DNA of 48,186 nt from Rhizobium sp. ASV8 (GCF_016429255.1 NZ_JAELUG010000043.1:1-48186); one strand, 5' to 3'. Shown: positions 10,452 to 19,575, counted from the stretch's first letter. A program made the numbers and translations. The notes: generated by a model from the letters alone, not told the origin.

Positions 10452-11513
10452 ATGCGCGAACCTGATATGCAGAAACTCGATAGCCTCGTCGGACGCCTCG
10501 TCGGCGATCTCGGTGCGGCGGTCTCCGGCGTATTGGTAACACTCGGAGACCATCTGGGCCTGTTCCGCGCCATGGCGGACGGGACGCCGATGACCTCGAC
10601 GGAATTGGCCAACAAGGTCGGCGTGAAGGAGCGTTACGTGCGCGAATGGCTGTCGGCGCAGGCCGCGGCCGACTATGTCAGCTACGACGACGGGACCGAA
10701 CGCTTCTATCTATCGCCGGAGCAGGCGATGGTGTTTGCTGAGGAGAATAGCCCTGCTTTTTTCACCGGCGCGTTCGATGTCGTACAATCCATGTGGCTCG
10801 ACGAGCCCAAAATTGCCAATGCCTTCAAGACCGGCAGCGGCCTCGGCTGGCATGAGCACAACGCCTGCCTGTTTCGTGGAACGGAGCGTTTCTTCCGGCC
10901 GGGCTACAACAGCCATCTCGTTTCGGAATGGATCCCCGCACTGAACGGCATGGAGGAAAAGCTACAGGCCGGTGCCATGGTTGCCGATGTCGGTTGCGGC
11001 CACGGCGCTTCGACCATCCTGATGGCTGAGGCCTATCCGAACTCGACCTTCTTCGGCTTTGACTATCATCTGCCTTCGATCGAGCGAGCGAAAGCAGCTG
11101 CGAAGGAAGCGGGCGTTGGCGACCGCATCACGTTCGAACAGGCAAGCGCCAAGGATTTCCCGGCGGTCGACTACGATCTCGTCGCGATGTTCGATTGCCT
11201 GCACGATATGGGCGATCCCGTCGGCGCCGGCAAACATGTCAAGGAGTGCCTTGCGGATGACGGCATCTGGATGATCGTGGAACCCTTTGCGCATGATTGC
11301 CTGAAGGACAATCTCAATCCGGTCGGACGCGTGTTCTACGGTGCATCCACAATGATTTGCACGCCGGCGTCGCTATCCCAGGAAGTTGGGCTCGGTTTAG
11401 GCGCGCAGGCGGGTGAACTGAAGCTGCGCAAAGTTGCCATGGATGCCGGCTATACTCATTTCCGCAAGGCCACCGAAACACCATTCAACATGGTCTTCGA
11501 GGTCAAGGTATGA
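10452..11513 (+). CDS. SAM-dependent class I methyltransferase with N-terminal winged helix
   Basis: This 353-residue protein has an N-terminal winged-helix dimerisation region (about residues 15-90; LGLFRAMADGTPMTSTELANKVGV, KERYVREWLSAQAA) of the Rv2258c-like / O-methyltransferase kind. A Rossmann methyltransferase domain follows with the SAM loop VADVGCGHG at 177-185 and an acidic residue in FFGFDYH at the end of strand 2. GGGAGGATGTC directly precedes the ATG. Proteins of this architecture are common in rhizobia and annotated only as methyltransferases; the substrate cannot be read from the sequence. It is monocistronic, with a strong hairpin behind it. Confidence 0.85.
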   Translation: MREPDMQKLDSLVGRLVGDLGAAVSGVLVTLGDHLGLFRAMADGTPMTSTELANKVGVKERYVREWLSAQAAADYVSYDDGTERFYLSPEQAMVFAEENSPAFFTGAFDVVQSMWLDEPKIANAFKTGSGLGWHEHNACLFRGTERFFRPGYNSHLVSEWIPALNGMEEKLQAGAMVADVGCGHGASTILMAEAYPNSTFFGFDYHLPSIERAKAAAKEAGVGDRITFEQASAKDFPAVDYDLVAMFDCLHDMGDPVGAGKHVKECLADDGIWMIVEPFAHDCLKDNLNPVGRVFYGASTMICTPASLSQEVGLGLGAQAGELKLRKVAMDAGYTHFRKATETPFNMVFEVKV

Positions 11514-11520
11514 GGTGTCT

Positions 11521-11546
11521 GCCGCGCGCGTCTGCGTGCGCGCGGC
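11521..11546. terminator. Bidirectional terminator-like hairpin between convergent genes
   Basis: GCCGCGCGC (11521-11529) pairs perfectly with GCGCGCGGC (11538-11546) around an 8-base loop. It lies between the methyltransferase stop and the stop of the minus-strand ATPase gene. No T-run follows on either strand. Confidence 0.5.
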
Positions 11547-11558
11547 ATGCATGATGCG

Positions 11559-12644
11559 CTACAGACGCTGTCCGTCTTCACCGAACAACGAGGCAAGCGC
11601 GGGCTGGAAGTAGACCGGCTGCTCTTTGTCGAGCGCGATCTCCTCGTCGGCATCGATACGCACCGACAAGGTCTCACTGCCGACCTGGCCCCAGATCAGG
11701 TTATCCGAGCCCATCGGTTCGACGATGCTGAAAGTCGCCGGCAGGCTCGATGAACGATCGCTGGCCGGCTGGAACTGCATCTGTTCCGGCCGCACGCCAA
11801 GTGTCGCCTTTCGACCTTCGCCGGGCGTGCCGGAAAACTCATAACCGTTGAGATCGATCCTGCGGCCATCGGAGAGCGCAAAGGCGGCCGCACCGTTGTT
11901 GCTGGTCACCTGTCCCGAGAGAAAGTTCATGGAAGGCGACCCGACGAAGCCTGCAACGAAGCGATTGACGGGGCGACGATAGATTTCCTTTGGCGAGGCA
12001 AATTGCTGGATGACGCCGCCGCTCATGACGGCGATGCGGTCCGCGAGCGTCAATGCCTCGATCTGGTCGTGCGTGACATAGATCATCGTTGATCCCAGGC
12101 CGCTGTGAAGCCGCTTCAGCTCGACGCGCAGCTCGGTTCTGAGCTTGGCGTCGAGGTTGGAGAGCGGTTCGTCGAACAGGAAGACGTCGACATCGCGCAC
12201 CAGCGCGCGACCGATCGCGACGCGCTGACGCTGGCCGCCGGAGAGTTCACCCGGCCGCCGCTTGCGCAAAGGATCGATCTGCAGGATCTGTACGGCGCGG
12301 TTGACGCGCTCGGCAATCTCCTCCTTCGGCATGCCGGCGATGCGCAGCCCGAACGAGAGATTTCCCTCGACCGTCATCGTCGGATAGAGCGCGTAAGATT
12401 GAAACACCATGCCGATGCCACGGTCCTTCGGCTCCTCCCAGGTGACGTTCTTGTCGCCGATCCAGATCTGCCCGTCACTGATATCGGTGAGGCCGGCGAT
12501 GGCGTTGAGCAAGGTCGACTTGCCACAGCCGGACGGACCGAGCAGCACGACGAATTCGCCCGAATTCACTTCGAGGTTGAGCGACTTCAGAACGTTGACG
12601 TTGCCGAAATTGATTGCAAGTTCGCGAATGGAAACATTGGCCAT
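11559..12644 (-). CDS. Sugar ABC transporter ATPase (MalK/UgpC type)
   Basis: This 361-residue ATPase energises the sugar importer encoded upstream. It shows Walker A GPSGCGKST, Q-loop region GMVFQSYALYPTMTV, signature LSGGQRQRVAIGRAL, Walker B VFLFDEPLSNLD and switch histidine YVTHDQIEAL. A C-terminal TOBE/regulatory region (about residues 240-361) containing GVRPEQMQF is characteristic of the MalK/UgpC subfamily. The start lies 3 bases after the stop of the upstream permease gene, so the genes are coupled. It is the last gene of the operon. Confidence 0.93.
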   Translation of the reverse strand: MANVSIRELAINFGNVNVLKSLNLEVNSGEFVVLLGPSGCGKSTLLNAIAGLTDISDGQIWIGDKNVTWEEPKDRGIGMVFQSYALYPTMTVEGNLSFGLRIAGMPKEEIAERVNRAVQILQIDPLRKRRPGELSGGQRQRVAIGRALVRDVDVFLFDEPLSNLDAKLRTELRVELKRLHSGLGSTMIYVTHDQIEALTLADRIAVMSGGVIQQFASPKEIYRRPVNRFVAGFVGSPSMNFLSGQVTSNNGAAAFALSDGRRIDLNGYEFSGTPGEGRKATLGVRPEQMQFQPASDRSSSLPATFSIVEPMGSDNLIWGQVGSETLSVRIDADEEIALDKEQPVYFQPALASLFGEDGQRL

Positions 12645-12647
12645 GAA

Positions 12648-13556
12648 CTATCCCTTGACTGCGCCCGCGGTAATACCGCGCACGAACCAGCGACCCGAAC
12701 CGAAATAGACGATCAGCGGAATAAGAGCGGTCAAGATCGTTGCCGCCATGTTGACGTTGTAGAGCTTCTCGCCCTGCGTGGAGTTGACGATGTTGTTGAG
12801 CTGCACGGTCATGGGGAAGTTTTCGCGGCCGGCGAAGACGACGCCGAACAGGAAGTCGTTCCAGATACCGGTCACCTGCAGGATCGATGCGACGACCAAA
12901 ATCGGGATCGACATCGGTATCATCAGGCGGAAGAAGATCTGCCATAGCCCCGCGCCGTCGATGCGTGCTGCCTTGAACAGCTCCATCGGCAGGCTGGAAT
13001 AGTAGTTGCGGAACAAAAGCGTCAGCACCGGCAGGCCGAAGACCGTATGGGTGATGATGATGCAGGGCAGCGTCGAATAGATCCCGATATCACGGTAGAT
13101 CAAGACCAGAGGATAGATGAACACCTGGTAGGGGATGAAGGCGCCAAGCAGCAGGACGGCGAAGAGCACATTTGCTCCCTTCACCCGCCAGAAGGAAAGT
13201 GCATAGCCGGTCAGCGACGAGATGAAGATCGACAGGATCATGCTCGGGATCAGGATCTTTACCGAATTCCAGAAGCCGACGCTGATGCCGCCGCATTCGA
13301 GACCGGTGCAGGCCGTGCTCCACGCCTGTATCCACGCATCGGGCGACCAGGCCTGCGGAAAGGCGAAGATATTGCCCTGCCGGATTTCCGGCATGGATTT
13401 GAAGGACGTGACGAGCATCACGTAAAGCGGCAGCAGGAAGAACAGTGCCGCAATGGCAAGAAAGAGGTAAAGGCCTATGCGTCCGGGGGTCAAATGCTGG
13501 GGCTTGCGCCCGGTCGGACCCTGCATGGCACCAGCGACGGAAGATGGCGTGGTCAT
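12648..13556 (-). CDS. Sugar ABC transporter permease (MalG type)
   Basis: This 302-residue membrane protein has about six transmembrane helices, starting with IGLYLFLAIAALFFLLPLYVML. It contains the MalG-type periplasmic and coupling features, including ELFKAARIDGAGLWQIF (EAA loop) and a C-terminal end VRGITAGAVKG typical of carbohydrate permeases of the AraQ/UgpE group. Its ATG overlaps the stop of the preceding permease by one base, implying translational coupling. It would form a heterodimeric channel with that protein. Confidence 0.92.
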   Translation of the reverse strand: MTTPSSVAGAMQGPTGRKPQHLTPGRIGLYLFLAIAALFFLLPLYVMLVTSFKSMPEIRQGNIFAFPQAWSPDAWIQAWSTACTGLECGGISVGFWNSVKILIPSMILSIFISSLTGYALSFWRVKGANVLFAVLLLGAFIPYQVFIYPLVLIYRDIGIYSTLPCIIITHTVFGLPVLTLLFRNYYSSLPMELFKAARIDGAGLWQIFFRLMIPMSIPILVVASILQVTGIWNDFLFGVVFAGRENFPMTVQLNNIVNSTQGEKLYNVNMAATILTALIPLIVYFGSGRWFVRGITAGAVKG

Positions 13557-14494
13557 CAGTTCCCCCTCGGCTTTTCGCGGAAATATTCATAGTAGAGCCA
13601 TGGCGTCACCAGGATGACCACCGTCACGAACATCACCGTCGACGCCGATGTCGCAAGGCCGATGTTGCCGCGGCCGAACAGGTAATCCATGATGAATTTT
13701 CCGGGCACTTCGGTCGAAATTCCCGGCCCACCGCCGGTCGTTGCCAGCACAAGCTCGTAGACCCTGACCACGGCGATCGCGAGAAGCACGCTTGCAGTGA
13801 TGATGGTTGGCCTCAGGATCGGAACGACGATGTGGAGATAGACGCGCCAAGTCGGAATGCCGTCGATGCGCGTGGCCTTCCAAAGTTCGCGGTCGATGCC
13901 GCGTAACCCCGCCAGCATGATCGCCATGACAAGACCCGAAGACTGCCATATGCCGGCAAGCACGATGACATAGAGCGCGAGATCGCTCTGGACAATCCAG
14001 TCGAAACGGAACCAGGTGAAGCCGATGCTGTCGGCGACCTTCTGCAGACCGAGCGTCGGATTCATGATCCACTGCCAGACAAGGCCGGTCACGATGAAGG
14101 ACATGGCGAAAGGATAGAGAAAGATCGTACGGAAGGTGTTCTCGAAGCGCACCTTCTGGTCGAGGGCCACGGCAAGAAGAAAGCCGAGGATCAGACAGCC
14201 GGCGATGAAGAGCACGCCGAAAATCACGACATTCTGCAGCGATATCAGCCAGCGCGCAGTGTCGAACAGCCGTTCGTATTGCTTGGTGCCGACGAAGATA
14301 TTGACCGGCAGAACTTTGCTATCCGTGAATGATATCCAGATGTTCCAGATAACGGTGACGACATAGGCCAGAACGACGATGACGAAGGCCGGCAACAGCG
14401 CCAGATAGGGGGAAAAATGCATCCGTCTGCGGGTAGCGCCCACGGGCACTGCAGTCGGGCCGGCAGTGGCGGCGCTCGTTTCGGGTGTGCTCAT
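13556..14494 (-). CDS. Sugar ABC transporter permease (MalF type)
   Basis: This 312-residue inner-membrane permease has six predicted helices; the first is LALLPAFVIVVLAYVVTVIW. The coupling loop is ELWKATRIDGIPTWRVYL, and the family motif TTGGGPGISTEV (typical of UgpA/AglF-type sugar permeases) is near the end. The start at 14494 is chosen because AGGAGG lies 9 bases upstream. A longer start at 14515 would place the start codon on the Shine-Dalgarno itself. It is the second gene of the importer, after the binding protein. Confidence 0.9.
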   Translation of the reverse strand: MSTPETSAATAGPTAVPVGATRRRMHFSPYLALLPAFVIVVLAYVVTVIWNIWISFTDSKVLPVNIFVGTKQYERLFDTARWLISLQNVVIFGVLFIAGCLILGFLLAVALDQKVRFENTFRTIFLYPFAMSFIVTGLVWQWIMNPTLGLQKVADSIGFTWFRFDWIVQSDLALYVIVLAGIWQSSGLVMAIMLAGLRGIDRELWKATRIDGIPTWRVYLHIVVPILRPTIITASVLLAIAVVRVYELVLATTGGGPGISTEVPGKFIMDYLFGRGNIGLATSASTVMFVTVVILVTPWLYYEYFREKPRGN

Positions 14495-14525
14495 AGGCGC
14501 GCTCCTCCTCAGCATTCATGAGAAC

Positions 14526-14549
14526 CGGCGGCAGGCGAACCTGCCGCCG
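14526..14549 (-). promoter_or_regulatory. Intra-operon hairpin with TTCG loop between binding protein and permease
   Basis: On the transcribed strand CGGCGGCAGG and CCTGCCGCCG form a perfect 10-base-pair stem closed by a TTCG tetraloop, 19 bases after the binding-protein stop. UUCG loops are exceptionally stable in RNA. It probably protects the binding-protein mRNA and reduces read-through to the permease genes. Confidence 0.7.
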
Positions 14550-14568
14550 CATGGATGTCGGTTGAAGC

Positions 14569-15816
14569 TTACTTCGCCTGATCGATAACCTTGGCGAATT
14601 GATCGGCGAACTGATCGGCCGTCATGGTCGGTGTCGTCCAGTATTGGGCGATGAGGTCACCTTCCGTCTGAACGATATCCTGCGGCGTCAACACGTCCGA
14701 GGTCAGGATCTGGCGGCTTGGATCCTTGAGTGCGGTCAAGCCCTTCTGCGCGCAGGCATCGAGCTTCGATGTGTCGACGTCGAGACGAACCGGCACGGAG
14801 CCCTTCTTGGAGTTGAACGCAACCTGGCCCTCTTTCGACATGATGACGGTTGCAAGCAGGGTCTGCGCATCGGTGGCGGTCTTGTCCTTCAGGACCGGGA
14901 AGACGAAGATATCGCCGCCCATCATGAAGTTGGATTCGCCCGGTCCGAGGATGCAGCCGAAATCCTTGTCGGCAACGAGGCCGGCATGGATAAACTCGCC
15001 CTTGGCCCAGTCACCCATGAACTGAATGCCGGCCTTGCCGTCGATCAGCATGCCGGTCGCGACGTTCCAATCGCGGTTGGGGCTGCCGGCATCCTGATAG
15101 TTGCGCAGCTTGGCGAAGACTTCCGCCACATGCTTGAACTTGTCGGACTTGACGGCGCTGGTATCGAGATCCTTCCAGACCTTGCCGTAGAGATCCTTGC
15201 CACCTTCGCCGAGCAGGATGGCGTTGAACATCAGCTGCAGCTGCCAGGGCTGACCGCCGACGGCCACCGGGACCAGGCCGGCAGCCTTGATCTTGTCGAG
15301 TGCCGCAAACATTTCGTCCCAGGTTTTCGGCTCTTCCGTCACGCCGGCCTTGGCGAAAACGGGCTTGGAATAAAACAGCCAGTTCTGGCCGTGGTCGTTG
15401 ATCGGCGCGCCGTAAATATGGCCGTTATACTGGATGGCCTGATAGAAGGAGGGGGTCAGGACGGATTTCCAATCCTGCTCCTTGGCCAGATCGTCGAGCG
15501 GCCGCAGCAGGCCTTGCTGAGCCAGATCGTTCATCTGCGTACCGGTATTGAACTGCATCGCAGTTGGCGGATTGCCGCCGATGATACGGTTTATACCGAT
15601 CGGACGGGCGGTCGAGCCAGACCCGGCAATTGCGGTATCCACCCATTCGCCGCCGGCGGCGTTGAAGGCCTTGGCGAGTTCCTTGACCGCCGCGGCTTCG
15701 CCGCCGGACGTCCACCAATGCAGGACTTCGGCCTTCTTGCCCTCGGCCAAAGCACCGGTCACGCTTGCTGCGACCAACGCTGTGGCGCCGACCAGTGCCA
15801 TCATCAATTTACGCAT
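14569..15816 (-). CDS. Sugar ABC transporter substrate-binding protein (SBP family 1)
   Basis: This 415-residue periplasmic sugar-binding protein has a signal peptide (about residues 1-24, ending VTGALA). The mature protein starts with EVLHWWTSGGEAAAVKELAKAF, a pattern characteristic of GtsA-like / family 1 monosaccharide- and glucoside-binding proteins. The fold continues with GIQFMGDWAKGEF and the C-terminal SKKGSVPVRLD segment. A strong AAGGAGGAGG-type ribosome site precedes the ATG. It is the first gene of the SBP-permease-permease-ATPase block and lies 208 bases after the Gfo/Idh gene. The ligand is unknown; the neighbouring dehydrogenase and isomerase suggest a sugar that is first oxidised. 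Confidence 0.92.
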   Translation of the reverse strand: MRKLMMALVGATALVAASVTGALAEGKKAEVLHWWTSGGEAAAVKELAKAFNAAGGEWVDTAIAGSGSTARPIGINRIIGGNPPTAMQFNTGTQMNDLAQQGLLRPLDDLAKEQDWKSVLTPSFYQAIQYNGHIYGAPINDHGQNWLFYSKPVFAKAGVTEEPKTWDEMFAALDKIKAAGLVPVAVGGQPWQLQLMFNAILLGEGGKDLYGKVWKDLDTSAVKSDKFKHVAEVFAKLRNYQDAGSPNRDWNVATGMLIDGKAGIQFMGDWAKGEFIHAGLVADKDFGCILGPGESNFMMGGDIFVFPVLKDKTATDAQTLLATVIMSKEGQVAFNSKKGSVPVRLDVDTSKLDACAQKGLTALKDPSRQILTSDVLTPQDIVQTEGDLIAQYWTTPTMTADQFADQFAKVIDQAK

Positions 15817-16024
15817 TCGTTCCTCCTCCTTTGAGGGCGTTCTCCAAACGCCTTTGTTCAGCCGCCGCCGTCTCCAGACATCGGATGCCGAATTTCACGA
15901 TCCTCCAAAGCGATGCAACAGAGCCTCCGTTCCCTGCAGCAAGCGAGCAATGGTTCCTCAGCCACTGCCCCTTCGTCAAGCCCGCAGTCTCAAAGGACTG
16001 CATTTTCCCAACCTATAGCGCAGC

Positions 16025-17146
16025 CTATGAGAAACGTCCCTCATTAATTGTGCGCTGTATCGGGTCCGGGCGGCCGCAACTACTATGGATTGCAACCACG
16101 CCGCGAGATTGAGCCGAGCGCTCGAAGGCGGTCATCACCTCGAGCGCATGAAATGCAAGCTCGGACGATACCCTATGCGGTCGACCGGAGCGAAGGGAAT
16201 CCACCATCTCGGCCGCGCCCAATCCGCGCAGCCCAAGATGACCGGGGACGCCTTCGGTGTACGGATGATCGACGGGAATGTCGCGCCATGCTTCGTCGCC
16301 ATCGTGGAAGATTTCGACCTTGCCGCTGAAATTGTTCGGATCGGGCGTCACCATCGAACCCTCCGAGCCGTAGAGCTCGATCTGATTGTGCTTATGCCTG
16401 ATGACGTCGAAGCTGGTGGCGATGGTAACGGTCGCACCGCTATGAAACTCCATCACGCCGGTCAGGTGGGTCGGCACCAGAACCTTGATCGTCTCGCCGC
16501 GACGCGGATCGGTTTTCACCGTGCGTTCGATGCGGGTTATCTTTGCGGTGCCGAACACTTCGCGCACGGGGCCGAGCAGCGCGATGAGGTTCGTGACGTA
16601 ATAAGGGCCGACATCAAGCATCGGTCCGCCGCCTCGACCATAAAAGAAGGCCGGATTGGGATGCCAGTGCTCATGGCCGGGAAGCAGCAGCATCGCAGTC
16701 GCAGAAATCGTCTTGCCTATGCGGCCTTCGTCGAGCAGCCGGCGCGTCAGCTGGTGGCCACCGCCGAGAAAGGTATCAGGAGCGCAGCCAAGCCGCAGAT
16801 CGCCAGCACGTGCAATCGCCATCAGCTCTTCCGCCTCGGCCATCGACACGCCAAGCGGCTTTTCCGAATAGACATGCTTGCCTGCCTGCAGCGCCTTCTT
16901 GCTGATGGCGTAGTGCGAGACCGGCGTCGTCAGGTTGATAATCAAACCGATCTCCGGATCGGAGAGCATCGCATCCAGCCCAACGGCCTCGATGCCGAAC
17001 TGCTCCGCGAGCTTGCGGGCGGATTCATGATAGAGATCGTAGACCGACTTCACGCGGATGAAATCGAACATATGCAGGGTCGCGACGTAGGTGGCGCTGA
17101 TATTTCCGGCGCCGACGATGCCGACTTTCATGGGCTCTTTGTTCAT
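16025..17146 (-). CDS. Gfo/Idh/MocA family oxidoreductase
   Basis: This 373-residue NAD(P)-dependent sugar or polyol dehydrogenase has an N-terminal Rossmann domain with VGIVGAGNISATYVATL. The family motif SEKPLGVSM supplies the active-site Lys at about residue 97, and a C-terminal alpha/beta substrate domain follows with GGGPMLDVGPYYVTNLIALLG, whose Asp/Tyr are typical catalytic-region residues. It starts 12 bases after the stop of the TIM-barrel gene, so the two form an operon. It probably oxidises the sugar brought in by the ABC importer downstream. Both ATG codons (17146 and 17131) are plausible starts; the first has GAGG 8 bases upstream. Confidence 0.88.
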   Translation of the reverse strand: MNKEPMKVGIVGAGNISATYVATLHMFDFIRVKSVYDLYHESARKLAEQFGIEAVGLDAMLSDPEIGLIINLTTPVSHYAISKKALQAGKHVYSEKPLGVSMAEAEELMAIARAGDLRLGCAPDTFLGGGHQLTRRLLDEGRIGKTISATAMLLLPGHEHWHPNPAFFYGRGGGPMLDVGPYYVTNLIALLGPVREVFGTAKITRIERTVKTDPRRGETIKVLVPTHLTGVMEFHSGATVTIATSFDVIRHKHNQIELYGSEGSMVTPDPNNFSGKVEIFHDGDEAWRDIPVDHPYTEGVPGHLGLRGLGAAEMVDSLRSGRPHRVSSELAFHALEVMTAFERSAQSRGVVAIHSSCGRPDPIQRTINEGRFS

Positions 17147-17158
17147 GGGAATTGCCTC

Positions 17159-18088
17159 TTAGGAAATGGTGATCTCAAGCTCGGCGGCGACGGCGCGCAG
17201 ATAGGCCATGCCACGCCACATCTCATCATCGAATTCCGGCGTCGCCTCGCGGAAATGGGTCCAATGGGATGCTCCGGGCGCATCCTCCAGTTCGAGCGTG
17301 ATCGGCCCCGAATAGCCAATGGCTAGAAGTGCGGCGAAGATCGCCTTCCAATCGATCTTGCCCCGTCCAGGCCGCCAATGGGCGTTCGTATGGCCTTCAT
17401 TGTCGGAGAAATGCGTATTGAAGATGCGGCTGCCGAGCGCCAGCACGACATAATGCGGCATGTCGCCGGCTGGGAAGAGGTGGCTCGGATCGAAATTCAG
17501 ACCCAAGTTCGGAGCGCCCGTGCGCTCGATCAGGCGCAACATAGCCTGGCCGGAGCTGACCCAGCGATAGGGGTGCGGCTCGATCGCAACCTTCAGACCG
17601 GCAGCCGCAGCGATCTCGCACGCCTGAGCGAAACCCTCCACCACCACATCATACTCGCCCGTCCAATCCCATTGCGGCTCCACGGCCGCACCCCATTCCT
17701 GCGAGATCGGGCGCTGCAGGATCGGCTTGATCTCGGACTGAAACGGATAGGGCGTCATGCTGGTGACGATGGGCGTGCCGATTTCGGCTGCGACATCCAT
17801 TCCACGCCTGTAGCCATCGAGATCGACGGTCGATACGGTGGCATTCGCGGCACGGCTGAACGGCAGATTGAAGAAGAAGTTGGTGAGCTCCAAGCCCTCC
17901 CCCTCCGCGATCTCCTTTAGCTCGCGAATGGTTTGCGGTGTGTAGTAGCTCAGCATGTCCACCGACCACGCGGTGAGCTCGAAACCCTTGCAACCGGTGC
18001 GCGCGAGGCGCCGCAACGGCTCCTGGTACGGCGGGTTCCAGTTAAAGGTCCAAATTGGCGATCCGAAAAAAAGCGAGCGACTACTCAC
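17159..18088 (-). CDS. Sugar phosphate isomerase/epimerase-type TIM barrel protein
   Basis: This 309-residue AP_endonuc_2-like TIM barrel is of the xylose-isomerase-like kind that epimerises or isomerises sugars, keto-sugars or inosose. Candidate metal-site segments are VAIEPHPYRW, GLNFDPSHLFP, FNTHFSDNEG and TLELEDAPG, giving the Glu-Asp-His-Glu set of the family. The start is a GTG at 18088 with GGGAGGA 5 bases upstream. A longer reading back to 18232 would run through a LacI-type palindrome and is rejected. It heads the minus-strand operon with the Gfo/Idh gene and is preceded by two LacI operators. Confidence 0.85.
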   Translation of the reverse strand: MSSRSLFFGSPIWTFNWNPPYQEPLRRLARTGCKGFELTAWSVDMLSYYTPQTIRELKEIAEGEGLELTNFFFNLPFSRAANATVSTVDLDGYRRGMDVAAEIGTPIVTSMTPYPFQSEIKPILQRPISQEWGAAVEPQWDWTGEYDVVVEGFAQACEIAAAAGLKVAIEPHPYRWVSSGQAMLRLIERTGAPNLGLNFDPSHLFPAGDMPHYVVLALGSRIFNTHFSDNEGHTNAHWRPGRGKIDWKAIFAALLAIGYSGPITLELEDAPGASHWTHFREATPEFDDEMWRGMAYLRAVAAELEITIS

Positions 18089-18187
18089 GTCATCCTCCCT
18101 GGGAATGCGGAGGCTGCCCTGCGGCCTAGCTTCCGCACATGTTCCAATAGTCTCGTCGACAAGCCTCCCAGCTCGAAATCGACGATC

Positions 18188-18199
18188 CGTAACGTTACG
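18188..18199. promoter_or_regulatory. LacI-type operator O1
   Basis: CGTAACGTTACG is a perfect 12-base palindrome with the central CG of LacI/GalR-family sites. It overlaps the expected -10 region of a minus-strand promoter whose -35 is a perfect TTGACA (18225-18220). Its 12-base core is identical to the core of O2. Confidence 0.7.
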
Positions 18200-18219
18200 A
18201 TTCATCGAAAGCGAACTGC

Positions 18220-18225
18220 TGTCAA
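18220..18225 (-). promoter_or_regulatory. -35 element of the isomerase operon promoter
   Basis: TTGACA reads on the minus strand at 18225-18220. Seventeen bases further the hexamer AATCGT is a poor -10 and overlaps operator O1, so the exact promoter is tentative. Its position between O2 and O1 fits repression by a looped or doubly bound LacI protein. Confidence 0.4.
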
Positions 18226-18271
18226 TCACCAATTTTATGGCAAATGAGGCAGGACAAACGTGGATTTCGAA

Positions 18272-18291
18272 AATTCGTAACGTTACGAATT
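18272..18291. promoter_or_regulatory. LacI-type operator O2
   Basis: AATTCGTAAC (18272-18281) and GTTACGAATT (18282-18291) form a 20-base perfect palindrome around the same CGTAACGTTACG core as O1. The two centres are 88 bases apart. It lies 40 bases after the end of the lacI-type gene and upstream of the candidate promoter. Confidence 0.75.
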
Positions 18292-18331
18292 ATTTCGCCG
18301 TGCGTGTTCATGTGGCAAGCCACGGAAACAT

Positions 18332-19420
18332 TCAGCCGGGAAGGATCTGGCTCTGATGATCTACGAAGGCGGCGCGGACCACCTCACGCAAGCCGGCGGG
18401 ATCTTCGCCGGCAATTGCACGATGCAGAAAGGCGGCCAATCGCTCGCCGATCGCATGATTGGAGTAGTAGAAGCTGCTCAGCGGCGGATTGAAGAAATCG
18501 GGTAGCGCCGTACCACCATAGGTAATCAGCGCAAAATCCTTACCGGCCTGTCGCCCGGCGTCGCGCAGGCCCGCAAGGAAGCCAAGAGCCGCTTCTTCGC
18601 TTGCCACGAATGCCGCAGTTGCCTCCGGATGGGTCGCGATCACATGCTTTGCCATCTCGCGCCCATTGTCAGGCGTTGTCGCGGTGCAGTGGATGAGATC
18701 ATCAGGGGCAATAAGATGACGGTCGGCAAAGGCTTTGTGCCAACCCCGCATGAACTGCAGGCTGTAGGTGAAGTGGCTGCTTGGCGCGATCAGCAGCGGC
18801 CGGCGATGGCCGGCATCCAAAAGCAAGCCAGCCGCCTCTGCGCCGATCACCTCATGGTCGAGATCGACGCTCGGATGCGCGCTCAAGAGCTCCGTGCGAC
18901 CGAAGGTGACGAAGGGCATGCCAACCTCGAGAAGGTATTTGACGCGATCGTCCTGCGGGGTCGTATGCGTGATGATAATGCCGTCGACCGAGCCTTCCTC
19001 GACGATATCGCGCACCCCCGCCAAGGCATCGTCCGCCTGTGATTGCGGCACGACGGTGGTGCGATAACCCCTGGCTTTCATGTAGCGCGAGGCGCCTTCG
19101 ATCAGCGAGGCGACGACGATATTCATCTCGCCTTCGCGACCGAACGGCAGCACGATGCCAATGGCGTGGGTTTTGCCGGTGCGAAGATTGATGCCGCCGA
19201 GATTGGGGCGATAGCCGAGCTCGCCGGCAACGCGCTTGACCAGCTCGATCGTTTCCCGATTGACTTCGGGCCCTTCCTTGAGGGCTCGACTGACTGTCGT
19301 GACGGAAAGACCCAAGGCGTTTGCAACCGTGCGCAAGGTGACGCGCTGGCCTGCCTTGCGCCGCACATTTCGCCCCGCTGCCAATCCATGCATTTTCGAC
19401 AAATCATTCCGCTCCACCAC
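18332..19420 (-). CDS. LacI-family transcriptional regulator
   Basis: This 362-residue repressor has a LacI helix-turn-helix at about residues 27-75 (VTLRTVANALGLSVTTVSRALKEGPEVN) with the hinge YRPNLGGINLRTGKT. A periplasmic-binding-protein-like effector domain follows, including IGIVLPFGREGEMN, DGIIITHTTPQDD and AAFVASEEAALGFLAGL. It lies immediately upstream of the isomerase/dehydrogenase/importer genes, in the same orientation, with two matching palindromes between. It most likely represses that operon until a sugar or its derivative binds. The annotated start is a GTG with no strong ribosome site; the ATG at 19393 is an alternative. Confidence 0.88.
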   Translation of the reverse strand: MVERNDLSKMHGLAAGRNVRRKAGQRVTLRTVANALGLSVTTVSRALKEGPEVNRETIELVKRVAGELGYRPNLGGINLRTGKTHAIGIVLPFGREGEMNIVVASLIEGASRYMKARGYRTTVVPQSQADDALAGVRDIVEEGSVDGIIITHTTPQDDRVKYLLEVGMPFVTFGRTELLSAHPSVDLDHEVIGAEAAGLLLDAGHRRPLLIAPSSHFTYSLQFMRGWHKAFADRHLIAPDDLIHCTATTPDNGREMAKHVIATHPEATAAFVASEEAALGFLAGLRDAGRQAGKDFALITYGGTALPDFFNPPLSSFYYSNHAIGERLAAFLHRAIAGEDPAGLREVVRAAFVDHQSQILPG

Positions 19421-19575
19421 GTCGGCGCGAGAATGCCCGCAGCCACGCGGCGATGCAAGCTCGGGCTAAGATGCAAACGACGGGGGCTAGATGCCATTGG
19501 AGCAGCCTGTCCAATAGCGCCGGCGCCACATAAAAATGCAACCTTGAGCGCCCCATTCAGGCAGCATTCAGAAAA

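Noticed and set aside
14599..15834. A 411-codon plus-strand frame.
   Set aside because: Antisense to the sugar binding-protein gene that has a clear signal peptide and ribosome site.
16085..17326. A 413-codon plus-strand frame.
   Set aside because: Antisense to the Gfo/Idh gene and extends into the isomerase gene; no supporting signals.
18089..18232. N-terminal extension of the isomerase at 17159.
   Set aside because: It would cross operator O1 and part of the promoter; the GTG at 18088 has an ideal ribosome site.
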